Below are positions 1-8,615 of a stretch of 64,000 nt of DNA, piece after piece. Position numbers and translations under genes: made by a program. The notes below the pieces were generated by a model. It was given only the letters and a program-made list of their open reading frames with translations, was not told where the DNA came from and made no database searches. Source of the stretch: Paraburkholderia sp. BCC1884 (GTDB lineage Bacteria; Pseudomonadota; Gammaproteobacteria; Burkholderiales; Burkholderiaceae); the NCBI RefSeq assembly GCF_900996225.1, contig NZ_CAAJGL010000134.1, positions 1 through 64,000 of the forward strand, given 5' to 3'. Numbering within the stretch: position 1 is the first letter of the stretch; each line of letters starts with the position of its first letter.

Positions 1-76
1 ACAAATTCCAGACGTAGGTTCACGGTATCTCTCGGGTTCCATGACATGGCCAGCTCCGGAAAAAACGTTTCCGAAG

Positions 77-119
77 TGTTACCCATGTCCCGATACACCT
101 GTTACCTATGTCCCAGTTC
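77..119. repeat. Short imperfect direct repeat, 20 bp twice, 23-bp period
   Basis: Two 20-bp units at 77-96 and 100-119 share 16 of 20 bases, with the common core tgttacc-atgtccc. They lie just outside the large palindromic element that follows. Such tandem termini could be the worn end of an insertion sequence, but no transposase remnant is visible and the origin is unproven. Confidence 0.4.
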
Positions 120-127
120 CATACACC

Positions 128-544
128 GCCGCAAAGAAAGTAAGCAAAGAAAGCGGGCTCACACCGCCAGCCCATAAGCGGGTCCCCCGCACAGCCACGA
201 TAGTGGCTCATCTGGAATCCGTGCCCTCGCGCACTCCGCGCTCGTGGCACAGCAGTCATTCTTCCGGCGGCGCTGCGCGCGCCCCCCCGCCAGTTCTCAA
301 ACAGTCGGTTGTCCGGCGTCTCGCCGAGGCGAAGCCGACGTCCCCACATGCAAAACTCAACCGCTGTTTTTCGACCGACCGCTCCGCCGCGCGTAGCGCG
401 AGGCGGGATGGATGACGGCTTTGTCACCGACGTCGAATGTGCGAGAACACGGATTCCAGATGCACCACTGTCTCTTCCGAGCCAGGGGGCCCGCTTCCTG
501 GCTGGCGGTGTGAGCCCGCTTTCTTTGCTTACTTTCTTTGCGGC
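128..544. repeat. Large palindromic intergenic element (43-bp perfect inverted repeat, imperfect to about 100 bp)
   Basis: Bases 128-170 are the exact reverse complement of 502-544 (43 of 43). The symmetry continues inward imperfectly to about 230 and 441, including a second exact 15-bp block at 209-223 against 448-462. The arms enclose about 210 bp with no convincing gene. The structure looks like a dispersed non-coding repeat, of a kind I recall from other Burkholderia intergenic regions, rather than a gene. A transcript through it could fold into a very long hairpin. Copy number in the genome cannot be judged from one window. Confidence 0.7.
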
Positions 545-980
545 GGCAAAGAAAGTGAGTGCCCCCCCGCACAGGGGGAACGCTAATGGACCACCGTGAC
601 CTCAAGGAAAGGCCAAAGCCTGCCTGCAACCACCCATCTGCACCCGCATCAACAAAAAATCCCATTATATGAATCCAGCACTCACATATTGGAGATTTAC
701 AAAAAACCACCCTACAATCCAACCCAACACGCAACGCGTCTCAGAAAAAAGCCCCAACAAAGGCCACCCTGAAGACCCCAAAGCGACAGCAAGAAAAAAA
801 CCGGAGACAAGCCAAACCATGCCAGAAGCCCAACGGCAGCAAGCCCGCGCCACCGCGAGCACCCGCACGAGCGACGGCCAAAGCCAACGCCAAGGCAAGC
901 AAAGCCAACGCCCGAGCCAGCAAGGCCCCCTCTCCGGCCCCGCGCTGTAAGCGCAAAAAACCACCGAACAGCGAATCGCC
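545..980. other. Gene-free stretch upstream of the sugar-locus regulator
   Basis: No convincing coding sequence is present. Bases 545-600 look like a tail of the preceding palindromic element, repeating its gcaaagaaagt motif. From about 760 to 950 the + strand is poor in T and rich in CAA/AAG/GCC triplets. That gives an open frame with a low-complexity product and no recognisable domain, so it is not called as a gene. The promoter of the IclR gene probably lies here, but no clear -35/-10 pair was identified. Confidence 0.5.
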
Positions 981-1982
981 ATGAACAAAGCGATGCCTAC
1001 TCACGCCGCGAGCGCGTCCGAAGCCGACCTGACGTCGGCCGCCGACCACGCCAACGGTGCCGCCCCGCGCCCAGCGGCCGCATCGACTGCATCGATCGCA
1101 TCCAAGGCATCTAAAGCGCCGCGCGTCAGCGCCCAGCCCGCCATGCCCGATGGAATCGCCGTCCCCAGCACGCTGCTCGACATCACCCCGCAGCAGGCCG
1201 GCACGCAAACGCTCCTGCGCGGTCTGGCGATCCTCGAGGCGGCCGCCGCCGGCGTGCGCGATCTGCGCACCTTCGGCGCCGCGCTCGGCACGACCCGCAG
1301 CACCACGCATCGCCTGGTCAGCAGCCTCGTCCAGGCGCGCTATCTGCGCCAGGTTCAGGGCGGCTATCTGCTCGGCCCGAAGCTGATCGAACTCGGCACC
1401 ATCGCGCTTGAGCAGATGCCACTCACCGCGGTCGCGCGTCAGCACCTCGAATCGCTTGCCGAGCAGACCCTCGATACGATTCACCTCGGCGTGCGCGATG
1501 GTGACGACGTCCTCTACATCGACAAGATCCCCGGTACACGTGGCCTCGAAATGCGTTCGCGCGTCGGCCACCGCATGCCGCTGGCGTCGACGGGAATCGG
1601 CAAGGCGATGATGCTCGACCTCACGCCGGATGTCTGGCAATCGCTGTTCGACGCGTCGCGTCGCGCGCTCGCCGGTGTCACCTTCAAACCGGACAACCGC
1701 CCGGACGCGCAGACCTTCATGCAGCGCATGACCAACTACGCCGCCGGCGGCTACACCTTCGACCTCGAAGAAAACGAGGCTTCGATCCGTTGCGTCGCGG
1801 CGCCCGTGCGCGATGCGTCGGGCGCGGTGGTCGCGGCGCTGTCGGTGGCGAGCACGATTCCCTATATGTCCCTCGAGCGCATGGATGAACTGATTCCGAT
1901 CGTGCAGCGCGAAGCGCGCGCGATCTCGGAAGAATTGGGCTGGCGCGCCCCTCAACCCGCAACCCGCAGGATCAAACGATGA
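981..1982 (+). CDS. IclR-family transcriptional regulator of the sugar locus
   Basis: The 333-residue protein has a disordered Ala-rich N-terminus of about 65 residues. A winged helix-turn-helix follows at about 73-135 (TLLRGLAILEAAAAG, then TTRSTTHRLVSSLVQ), then an IclR effector-binding domain to about residue 320. Family members usually have about 250-270 residues, so the extra N-terminus is unusual and an internal start at 1143 (MPDGIAV) is possible. The stop overlaps the start of the sugar-acid kinase gene (ATGA), which implies co-transcription. IclR proteins of this arrangement generally control sugar-acid catabolism. The inducer here is inferred to be a galactose- or arabinose-derived intermediate. 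Confidence 0.88.
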   Translation: MNKAMPTHAASASEADLTSAADHANGAAPRPAAASTASIASKASKAPRVSAQPAMPDGIAVPSTLLDITPQQAGTQTLLRGLAILEAAAAGVRDLRTFGAALGTTRSTTHRLVSSLVQARYLRQVQGGYLLGPKLIELGTIALEQMPLTAVARQHLESLAEQTLDTIHLGVRDGDDVLYIDKIPGTRGLEMRSRVGHRMPLASTGIGKAMMLDLTPDVWQSLFDASRRALAGVTFKPDNRPDAQTFMQRMTNYAAGGYTFDLEENEASIRCVAAPVRDASGAVVAALSVASTIPYMSLERMDELIPIVQREARAISEELGWRAPQPATRRIKR

Positions 1983-3034
1983 CGCAAGCGGGTTCTCCCA
2001 CTTCGGCCAGCAGCCAGTTCGCAGCAGGCGCAGCCGAAGCCCATTCCGCGCAAGCGGCATTGATCGCGCTCGACTGGGGCACGACCTCGCTGCGTGCCTA
2101 CCTGTTCGACGCAGACGGCCAGGTGCTGGACACGCGCGCTTCGACGGCGGGCATCATGAATTTGCCGCGCCCCGCCGACCAGGGCGGTTTCGACGCGGCT
2201 TTCGAAGAGACGTGCGGCGCGTGGCTGAACGACACACCCGGCTTGCCAGTGATCGCAGCCGGCATGGTCGGCAGCGCGCAAGGCTGGATCGAAGCCCCTT
2301 ACGTCGATGCCCCGGCGAATGCCGATGCGCTGGTCGCCGGCATCGTCCGTGTCGACACGGCGAGCGGCGTGACGCTGCACATCGTGCCGGGGGTCCTGCA
2401 ACGCGGCGACCTGCCCAACGTGATGCGCGGTGAAGAGACGCAGATTTTCGGCGCGCTCGGCGAAGACGTGACTGCAGCGGACAGCGGCAAGCGCGCGCTG
2501 ATCGGCTTGCCCGGCACGCACGCCAAATGGGCGGCGGTGCAAGCGGGACGCATCGAGCGTTTTCATACCTTCATGACCGGCGAGGTATTCGCGGCATTGC
2601 GCGAACACACGATTCTCGGTCGCACGATGATCACGCCGGATCGTCCGGATGGCGAAGCCTTCCTGCGGGGCGTGAAGATCGCGCGAGATAGAGGCCAGGC
2701 CGGCGTGCTCGCCACCATCTTCAGTTCGCGCACGCTCGGCCTGACCGGCCAACTGACGCGCGAGCAGCAGCCCGATTATCTGTCCGGTCTGCTGATCGGC
2801 CATGAACTGGCGGGCCTCGAAGCCGTGCTCGCGCAACAGCAGAACTCGCTTGCCGGACAGAGCCTGCGCCTGATCGGCAATGAAGCGCTGTGCGAGCGTT
2901 ACCGCGTCGCGCTCGCGCAATTCGGCTGCACCCAGGCGGAACTGGTCAAGCACGCCACCGAACGCGGTCTTTGGCGCGTCGCCTCGCAGGCGGGGCTCGT
3001 CAATCCGGCCGCACAAGCGGCCCGCGCGGGCTAA
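1979..3034 (+). CDS. dgoK: 2-dehydro-3-deoxygalactonokinase
   Basis: DgoK-family kinase (351 residues) that phosphorylates 2-dehydro-3-deoxy-D-galactonate at C6 with ATP, in the cytoplasm, for the DeLey-Doudoroff route of galactose breakdown. The N-terminal phosphate-binding signature is visible (ALDWGTTSLRAYLFD, about residues 28-42). A second conserved block is GLPGTHAKW near residue 177. It overlaps the IclR stop by 4 bases, and dgoA follows 33 bases later, so kinase and aldolase form one unit. The first 20 or so residues are low-complexity, and the true start could be a little downstream. Confidence 0.92.
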   Translation: MTQAGSPTSASSQFAAGAAEAHSAQAALIALDWGTTSLRAYLFDADGQVLDTRASTAGIMNLPRPADQGGFDAAFEETCGAWLNDTPGLPVIAAGMVGSAQGWIEAPYVDAPANADALVAGIVRVDTASGVTLHIVPGVLQRGDLPNVMRGEETQIFGALGEDVTAADSGKRALIGLPGTHAKWAAVQAGRIERFHTFMTGEVFAALREHTILGRTMITPDRPDGEAFLRGVKIARDRGQAGVLATIFSSRTLGLTGQLTREQQPDYLSGLLIGHELAGLEAVLAQQQNSLAGQSLRLIGNEALCERYRVALAQFGCTQAELVKHATERGLWRVASQAGLVNPAAQAARAG

Positions 3035-3067
3035 CCGGCGCCGCCGCTCACGAAACAAGGAACCGAC

Positions 3068-3748
3068 ATGCAACCTCACATCAATCTGCCCGCACCGTAT
3101 ATGCCGCACGCTGGTCTGATCGCAGCGTTCGAGGCGTGTCCGCTGATCGCCATCATGCGCGGCGTCACGCCGGCTGACGCGGCCGACCATGGCCAGGCGT
3201 TGTACGAAGCCGGCTTTCGCATCATCGAAGTGCCGCTGAATTCGCCGCAACCGTTCGATAGCATCACCGCGATCCGCAAGGCTTTGCCGGGCGACGCGCT
3301 GGTCGGCGCGGGCACGGTGCTGCATGCGAGCTTCGTGAATGAAGTGAAGTCGGCCGGCGGCGAGCTGATCGTGATGCCGCACAGCGACCCGGAAGTCATT
3401 GCCGCTGCCAAAGCGCTGGGCATGGCCTGCGCGCCTGGCGTCGCGACGCCGACGGAAGCCTTCATCGCGTTGAAGAACGGCGCCGACGTGCTGAAGATGT
3501 TCCCCGCCGAGCAACTCGGTTGCCAGGTGGTGAAAGCATGGCGCGCGGTGATCGCGGCGCAGGTGCCGCTCGTCCCGGTCGGCGGCATCACGCCGGACAA
3601 CATGGGACCTTTCCTGAGCGCGGGCGCGAACGGCTTCGGCTTGGGTTCGGCGCTGTACAAGCCGGGTCAGAGCGCAGCCGTCACGGCGTCGCACGCGAAG
3701 GCGTACGTCAACGGTTTGCGTATCGCGCGCGCAGGTGCGAAGAAATGA
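3068..3748 (+). CDS. dgoA: 2-dehydro-3-deoxy-6-phosphogalactonate aldolase
   Basis: KDPGal aldolase (226 residues), class I. It cleaves 2-dehydro-3-deoxy-6-phosphogalactonate into pyruvate and D-glyceraldehyde 3-phosphate. The Schiff-base lysine is K143 in KMFPAEQLG, and the conserved glutamate is E54 in IIEVPLNSP. GAGTV and the phosphate-binding GGITPDN motif are present. An AAGGA ribosome site precedes the ATG. The stop overlaps the next gene (ATGA at 3745). It is a paralogue of the KDPG aldolase at 59692, which serves the gluconate route. Confidence 0.93.
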   Translation: MQPHINLPAPYMPHAGLIAAFEACPLIAIMRGVTPADAADHGQALYEAGFRIIEVPLNSPQPFDSITAIRKALPGDALVGAGTVLHASFVNEVKSAGGELIVMPHSDPEVIAAAKALGMACAPGVATPTEAFIALKNGADVLKMFPAEQLGCQVVKAWRAVIAAQVPLVPVGGITPDNMGPFLSAGANGFGLGSALYKPGQSAAVTASHAKAYVNGLRIARAGAKK

Positions 3749-4521
3749 ATCGGCTCGCCGGCAAAGCGGCCTTGATCACGGGCGCCGGGCGCGGCATCGG
3801 CGCCGCGATCGCGCTGGCGTTCGCACGCGAAGGCGCGGCGGTCGTGCTGGCGGAGCTGGACATCGACACCGCGCAGCAGACAGCGGAGCGCATCGAGTCG
3901 CAAACCGGCGCGCGCGTGCTGGCGGTGCGCACGGACGTGACGCAGTCGGCGTCGGTGCAGCAGGCGGTGAGCGAAGCGCACCAGGCGTTCGGCACGCTCG
4001 ACGTGCTGGTGAACAACGCCGGCATCAACGTGTTCTGCGATCCGCTGACCATGAGCGACGACGACTGGCGGCGCTGCTTCGCGGTCGATCTCGACGGCGT
4101 GTGGAACGGTTGTCGCGCGGTGTTGCCGGGCATGGTCGAACGTGGCGCGGGCAGCATCATCAATATCGCGTCGACGCATTCGTTCAAGATCATTCCGGGC
4201 TGTTTCCCGTACCCGGTGGCCAAGCACGGTGTGATCGGCCTGACGCGCGCGCTCGGCATCGAATACGCGCCGCGCAATGTGCGCGTCAACGCGATCGCGC
4301 CGGGTTATATCGAAACGCAGCTGACGCACGACTGGTGGAACGAACAGGCCGATCCAGCCGCCGCGCAGCAGGCGACGCTGGATCTGCAGCCGATGAAACG
4401 CATCGGTCGGCCGGAAGAAGTGGCGATGACGGCGGTGTTTCTGGCTTCAGACGAGGCCCCGTTCATCAACGCGAGTTGCATCACCGTGGATGGCGGCCGC
4501 TCGGCGTTGTACCACGACTGA
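3745..4521 (+). CDS. Short-chain dehydrogenase/reductase, probable sugar dehydrogenase
   Basis: Classical SDR of 258 residues. The NAD(P)-binding GAGRGIG lies at about residues 13-19, then the NNAG motif (VLVNNAGIN, about 90), a catalytic serine in NIASTHS, and a Y-x-x-x-K pair (YPVAKHG, about 155). It is translationally coupled to dgoA by a 4-base overlap. Its place in the locus suggests oxidation of a sugar or sugar acid, for example D-galactose 1-dehydrogenase or a related aldose dehydrogenase. A second SDR at 8616 competes for that assignment. Family membership is secure, but the substrate is inferred. Confidence 0.85.
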   Translation: MNRLAGKAALITGAGRGIGAAIALAFAREGAAVVLAELDIDTAQQTAERIESQTGARVLAVRTDVTQSASVQQAVSEAHQAFGTLDVLVNNAGINVFCDPLTMSDDDWRRCFAVDLDGVWNGCRAVLPGMVERGAGSIINIASTHSFKIIPGCFPYPVAKHGVIGLTRALGIEYAPRNVRVNAIAPGYIETQLTHDWWNEQADPAAAQQATLDLQPMKRIGRPEEVAMTAVFLASDEAPFINASCITVDGGRSALYHD

Positions 4522-4743
4522 AAACACAGTGAACGCAACGCCAGGCGACACGGCGAGCAGCGAAAGTAGCAAAAGAACCGCAGCAAAAGAACCGCAGCAA
4601 AAAAGCCGCGAACGAGCAGCAAAAAAGCAGCAAGCAAAGCAGCAAAGTTTTACCGGACGACGCGCTGGCCGCGTGTGTCACACCCGGTACAAGAAGACGC
4701 GGCCGATACCTTCTCGTTATCAATTAGTCAGGAGACACGCATC
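4522..4743 (+). other. Intergenic leader before araF with T-poor CAG/CAA-rich tract
   Basis: This 222-bp gap between the SDR and the sugar-binding protein holds a purine- and C-rich, T-poor tract at about 4530-4650. A 14-base unit (aaaagaaccgcagc) is repeated in tandem there. No gene is credible. The final 60 bases supply a clear AGGAG ribosome site for araF. The tract should leave the mRNA unstructured; whether a promoter for araF sits here could not be shown. Confidence 0.45.
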
Positions 4744-5742
4744 ATGAAACGTAGAATTTTCCTCACGCTGGCAGCAGCGGCGACGGGTGTGCTCTTCAAC
4801 GCACCGGTCGCTCAAGCCGCCGACCCGGTCAAGATCGGCTTCCTCGTGAAGCAGCCGGAAGAACCGTGGTTCCAGGACGAATGGAAGTTCGCCGAAATGG
4901 CCGCCAAGGAAAAGGGCTTTACGCTGGTGAAAATCGGCGCACCGTCCGGCGAGAAGGTGATGAGCGCAATCGACAACCTGTCGGCACAGAAGGCGCAAGG
5001 CTTCGTGATCTGCACGCCCGACGTCAAGCTCGGACCGGGCATCGTCGCGAAGGCGAAGGCCGACGGCCTGAAGATGATGACGGTCGACGACCGTCTGGTC
5101 GACGGTTCGGGCAAGCCGATCGCTTCGGTGCCGCATATGGGCATCTCGGCGTACAACATCGGCAAGCAGGTTGGCGATGGCCTGGCAGCGGAAATCAAGA
5201 AGCGCGGCTGGGACATGAAGGATGTCGGCGCGATCGACGTGACCTACGAACAGTTGCCGACGGCGCATGACCGCACCAGCGGCGCCACCGACGCACTGGT
5301 TGCAGCCGGCTTCCCGAAGGCGAACATCGTGATGGCGCCGCAAGCGAAGACCGACACGGAAAACGCCTTCAACGCCGCCAACATCGCGCTGACGAAGAAC
5401 CCGCAGTACAAGCACTGGGTCGCTTACGCGCTGAACGACGAAGGCGTGCTCGGCGCAGTGCGCGCAGCGGAAGGCCGCGGCTTCAAGGCGGACAACATGA
5501 TCGGTATCGGCATTGGCGGTTCGGAATCGGCGATGAACGAGTTCAAGAAGCCGACCCCGACGGGCTTCTACGGCACGGTCATCATCAGCCCGAAGCGCCA
5601 TGGCGAAGAAACCTCGACGCTGATGTACGACTGGATCACGCAAGGCAAGGAACCGCCGATGCTCACGCTGACGACCGGCATGCTGGCCACGCGTGACAAC
5701 GTCGCTGACGTGCGCGAAAAGATGGGCCTCGCGTCGAAGTAA
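4744..5742 (+). CDS. araF: L-arabinose/D-galactose ABC transporter, periplasmic binding protein
   Basis: AraF-type periplasmic substrate-binding protein (332 residues). Signal peptide at 1-23 with cleavage after AQA, preceded by KRR and a hydrophobic core. The mature protein begins with KIGFLVKQPEEPWFQ, a signature shared with E. coli AraF. GFVICTPD and the C-terminal GFYGTVIISP/TRDN segments also fit. It delivers pentose/hexose to AraGH in the inner membrane. The start at 4744 was chosen for the AGGAG site and signal peptide; the frame is open further upstream. In related bacteria this system carries both L-arabinose and D-galactose, and the neighbouring DgoKA supports galactose. Confidence 0.9.
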   Translation: MKRRIFLTLAAAATGVLFNAPVAQAADPVKIGFLVKQPEEPWFQDEWKFAEMAAKEKGFTLVKIGAPSGEKVMSAIDNLSAQKAQGFVICTPDVKLGPGIVAKAKADGLKMMTVDDRLVDGSGKPIASVPHMGISAYNIGKQVGDGLAAEIKKRGWDMKDVGAIDVTYEQLPTAHDRTSGATDALVAAGFPKANIVMAPQAKTDTENAFNAANIALTKNPQYKHWVAYALNDEGVLGAVRAAEGRGFKADNMIGIGIGGSESAMNEFKKPTPTGFYGTVIISPKRHGEETSTLMYDWITQGKEPPMLTLTTGMLATRDNVADVREKMGLASK

Positions 5743-5775
5743 GACGGTGTAGTAGCGCAGTACCCATGCAGTGAA

Positions 5776-5817
5776 CTGCCGGTGCGTCGTTTCTCCAAGG
5801 ATTGGGCGCGCCGGCAG
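5776..5817 (+). other. Stem-loop in the araF-araG intercistronic space
   Basis: In the 213-bp gap between araF and araG, bases 5776-5786 pair with 5807-5817 (10 Watson-Crick pairs and one G-U), leaving a 20-base loop. No T-run follows, so it is not a standard terminator. Hairpins after binding-protein genes often protect the 3' end of the upstream message, which gives more binding protein than ATPase. That role is inferred here. Confidence 0.45.
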
Positions 5818-5955
5818 CAGTAGTACAGGATGAGTAGTTGAGACAAGCCATGCCTTTTGCCCTCGAAGAATGACGAGACGCGCTGGGGCAGGGCTCACAT
5901 GAATGGGACTTGAGTCAGCGTTAAAACGCCAGCTCAGGTCGACATAGGAGGCGAA

Positions 5956-7494
5956 GTGTCAGCGACGCTACGTTTTGACAATATCGGCAAAGTCTTTCCA
6001 GGCGTGCGCGCGCTCGACGGTGTGTCCTTCGACGTCAACGTCGGCCAGGTGCACGGCCTGATGGGCGAAAACGGCGCGGGGAAATCGACCCTGCTGAAGA
6101 TTCTCGGCGGTGAATATCAGCCCGACTCGGGCCGCGTAATGATCGACGGTAACGAAGTGCGCTTCACGAGCGCCGCGTCGTCGATTGCGGCCGGGATCGC
6201 GGTGATTCACCAGGAACTGCAATACGTGCCCGATCTGACGGTCACGGAAAACCTGCTGCTCGGCCAGTTGCCCAACTCGCTGGGCTGGGTCAACAAGCGC
6301 GAGGCCAAGCGCTTCGTGCACGAACGTCTCGAAGCGATGGGCGTCTCGCTCGATCCGAACGCAAAGCTGCGCAAGCTCTCGATCGCGCAACGGCAGATGG
6401 TCGAAATCTGCAAGGCGCTGATGCGCAACGCGCGCGTGATCGCACTCGACGAACCGACCAGCTCGCTGTCGCACAGCGAGACGGAAGTGCTGTTCAAGCT
6501 GGTGCGCGATCTGCGCGCCGACAACCGCGCGATGATCTACATCTCGCACCGCATGGACGAGATTTACGAACTGTGCGACGCCTGCACGATCTTCCGCGAC
6601 GGCCGCAAGATCGCCTCGCATCCGACGCTCGAAGGCGTGTCGCGCGACACCATCGTCAGCGAGATGGTGGGGCGTGAGATTTCGGATATCTACAACTATT
6701 CGGCGCGGCCGCTCGGTGACGTGCGCTTCTCGGCGAAAGCGATCGAAGGCCATGCGCTCGCGCAACCGGCCAGCTTCGAAGTACGGCGCGGCGAGATTCT
6801 CGGCTTCTTCGGTCTGGTCGGTGCGGGCCGCAGCGAATTGATGCACCTGGTGTACGGCGCCGATCGACGCAAGGGCGGCGAGTTGATGCTGGACGGCAAG
6901 CCGATCAAGGTGCGCAGCGCGGGCGAAGCGATCCGCCACGGCATCGTGCTGTGCCCGGAAGACCGCAAGGAAGAGGGCATCGTCGCGATGGCGAGCGTGT
7001 CGGAGAACATCAACATCAGTTGCCGCCGTCACTATCTGCGCGCGGGGATGTTCCTCGATCGCAAGAAGGAAGCGGAAACCGCCGACCGTTTCATCAAGCT
7101 GTTGAAGATCAAGACGCCGAACCGTCGCCAGAAGATTCGCTTCCTCTCGGGCGGCAATCAGCAGAAGGCGATTTTGTCGCGCTGGTTGGCGGAGCCGGAT
7201 CTGAAAGTGGTGATTCTCGACGAGCCGACTCGCGGGATCGACGTCGGCGCGAAACATGAAATCTATAACGTGATCTATCAGCTTGCCGAACGCGGCTGCG
7301 CGATCGTGATGATTTCGTCGGAGTTGCCGGAAGTGCTCGGCGTGTCCGACCGGATTGTCGTGATGCGCCAGGGCCGGATTTCCGGCGAGCTGGCGCGTAA
7401 GGATGCATCGGAACAATCGGTGTTGAGCCTCGCACTGCCGCAAAGCTCGACCGCCTTGCCCGGAACGGAAACCGCTGCCCAACAGGCGGCCTGA
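5956..7494 (+). CDS. araG: L-arabinose-type sugar ABC transporter, duplicated ATPase
   Basis: Double-domain sugar ABC ATPase of 512 residues. The first half has Walker A GENGAGKST (about 35-43), the LSIAQRQMVEI signature and Walker B VIALDEPTSSL. The second half has a degenerate A-loop (GLVGAGRSE), signature LSGGNQQKAILSRWL and Walker B VVILDEPTRGID. This matches the AraG/RbsA/MglA family, in which the two halves form the nucleotide-binding unit. Translation starts at GTG 5956 behind a strong AGGAGG site. It powers uptake together with araF and araH. Confidence 0.93.
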   Translation: MSATLRFDNIGKVFPGVRALDGVSFDVNVGQVHGLMGENGAGKSTLLKILGGEYQPDSGRVMIDGNEVRFTSAASSIAAGIAVIHQELQYVPDLTVTENLLLGQLPNSLGWVNKREAKRFVHERLEAMGVSLDPNAKLRKLSIAQRQMVEICKALMRNARVIALDEPTSSLSHSETEVLFKLVRDLRADNRAMIYISHRMDEIYELCDACTIFRDGRKIASHPTLEGVSRDTIVSEMVGREISDIYNYSARPLGDVRFSAKAIEGHALAQPASFEVRRGEILGFFGLVGAGRSELMHLVYGADRRKGGELMLDGKPIKVRSAGEAIRHGIVLCPEDRKEEGIVAMASVSENINISCRRHYLRAGMFLDRKKEAETADRFIKLLKIKTPNRRQKIRFLSGGNQQKAILSRWLAEPDLKVVILDEPTRGIDVGAKHEIYNVIYQLAERGCAIVMISSELPEVLGVSDRIVVMRQGRISGELARKDASEQSVLSLALPQSSTALPGTETAAQQAA

Positions 7495-7548
7495 ACATCA
7501 TTCGGACACCAGTCCGGCAACCCGTGGGGAACGGGAGGAGTATTCAAC

Positions 7549-8565
7549 ATGCAAGCTAGAGAAAACCTCGCGCAACAGGCCGCCAAAGGCGCCGCCGATG
7601 CGTTGATTCCGCAGTCCAACGACAAGACGAAGTGGTGGCAACAGATCACGGAGTACAGCCTGATCGTGATCTTCGTCGTGATGTTCGTCACGATGTCGCT
7701 GACTGTCGACCACTTCTTCTCGATCGAGAACATGCTTGGCCTCGCGCTGTCGATCTCGCAGATCGGCATGGTCTCGTGCACGATGATGTTCTGCCTCGCC
7801 TCGCGCGACTTCGACTTGTCGGTCGGCTCGACGGTCGCGTTCGCCGGCGTGCTGTGCGCAATGGTGCTCAACGCCACGGGTAACACCTTCATCGCCATCA
7901 TCGCGGCGGTGGCGGCGGGCAGCGTGATTGGTTTCATCAACGGCGCGGTGATCGCGTATCTGCGCATCAACGCGCTGATCACGACGCTGGCGACGATGGA
8001 AATCGTTCGCGGCTTCGGCTTTATCGTCTCGCACGGTCAAGCGGTGGGCGTGTCGTCGGATACGTTTATCGCGCTGGGCGGCTTGAGCTTCTTCGGCGTG
8101 TCGCTGCCGATCTGGGTCACGCTGCTGTGCTTCATCGTGTTTGGTGTGATGCTCAACAAGACCGTGTACGGCCGCAATACGCTGGCGATCGGCGGCAATC
8201 CGGAAGCGTCGCGTCTGGCCGGTATCAACGTGGAACGCACGCGGGTCTACATCTTCCTGGTTCAGGGCGCCGTGACCGCGCTGGCCGGGGTGATTCTGGC
8301 CTCGCGTATCACCTCGGGTCAGCCGAATGCCGCGGAAGGTTTCGAGCTGAACGTGATTTCGGCGTGCGTGCTTGGCGGTGTGTCGCTGCTCGGCGGACGC
8401 GCGACGATTTCCGGCGTCGTGATCGGTGTGCTGATCATGGGCACGGTCGAGAACGTGATGAACCTGATGAACATCGACGCGTTCTATCAGTACCTCGTGC
8501 GTGGCGCGATCCTGCTCGCCGCCGTGCTGCTCGACCAGTTGAAGAACCGCGGTTCGCGCGACTAA
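7549..8565 (+). CDS. araH: L-arabinose-type sugar ABC transporter, permease
   Basis: Inner-membrane permease of 338 residues in the BPD_transp_2 (RbsC/AraH) family, with about nine to ten hydrophobic segments. Characteristic loops include ASRDFDLSVGS near residue 84, the GRNTLAIGGNPEASRLAGI coupling segment near 205-223, and the glycine-rich VLGGVSLLGGRATISG block near 275. It lies 54 bases after araG with a GGGAGGAG ribosome site. It is expected to form a homodimeric channel for the sugar delivered by AraF. Confidence 0.93.
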   Translation: MQARENLAQQAAKGAADALIPQSNDKTKWWQQITEYSLIVIFVVMFVTMSLTVDHFFSIENMLGLALSISQIGMVSCTMMFCLASRDFDLSVGSTVAFAGVLCAMVLNATGNTFIAIIAAVAAGSVIGFINGAVIAYLRINALITTLATMEIVRGFGFIVSHGQAVGVSSDTFIALGGLSFFGVSLPIWVTLLCFIVFGVMLNKTVYGRNTLAIGGNPEASRLAGINVERTRVYIFLVQGAVTALAGVILASRITSGQPNAAEGFELNVISACVLGGVSLLGGRATISGVVIGVLIMGTVENVMNLMNIDAFYQYLVRGAILLAAVLLDQLKNRGSRD

Positions 8566-8615
8566 CCCGCGCGTAACGCCGCGCTTTACTCACCCGCTTT
8601 AAAAGGAATCGAACG

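Noticed and set aside
669..950. Possible small basic protein of 93 residues upstream of the IclR gene
   Set aside because: It is low-complexity (Gln, Arg, Lys, Ser) with no ribosome site or domain, and is explained by the T-poor composition of the strand.
1952..3694. Minus-strand open frame of about 580 codons across dgoK and dgoA
   Set aside because: It lies fully antisense to two well-identified genes and has no recognisable domain.
5776..5817. Transcription terminator after araF
   Set aside because: The hairpin is not followed by a T-run, and araG/araH are plainly part of the same transporter.
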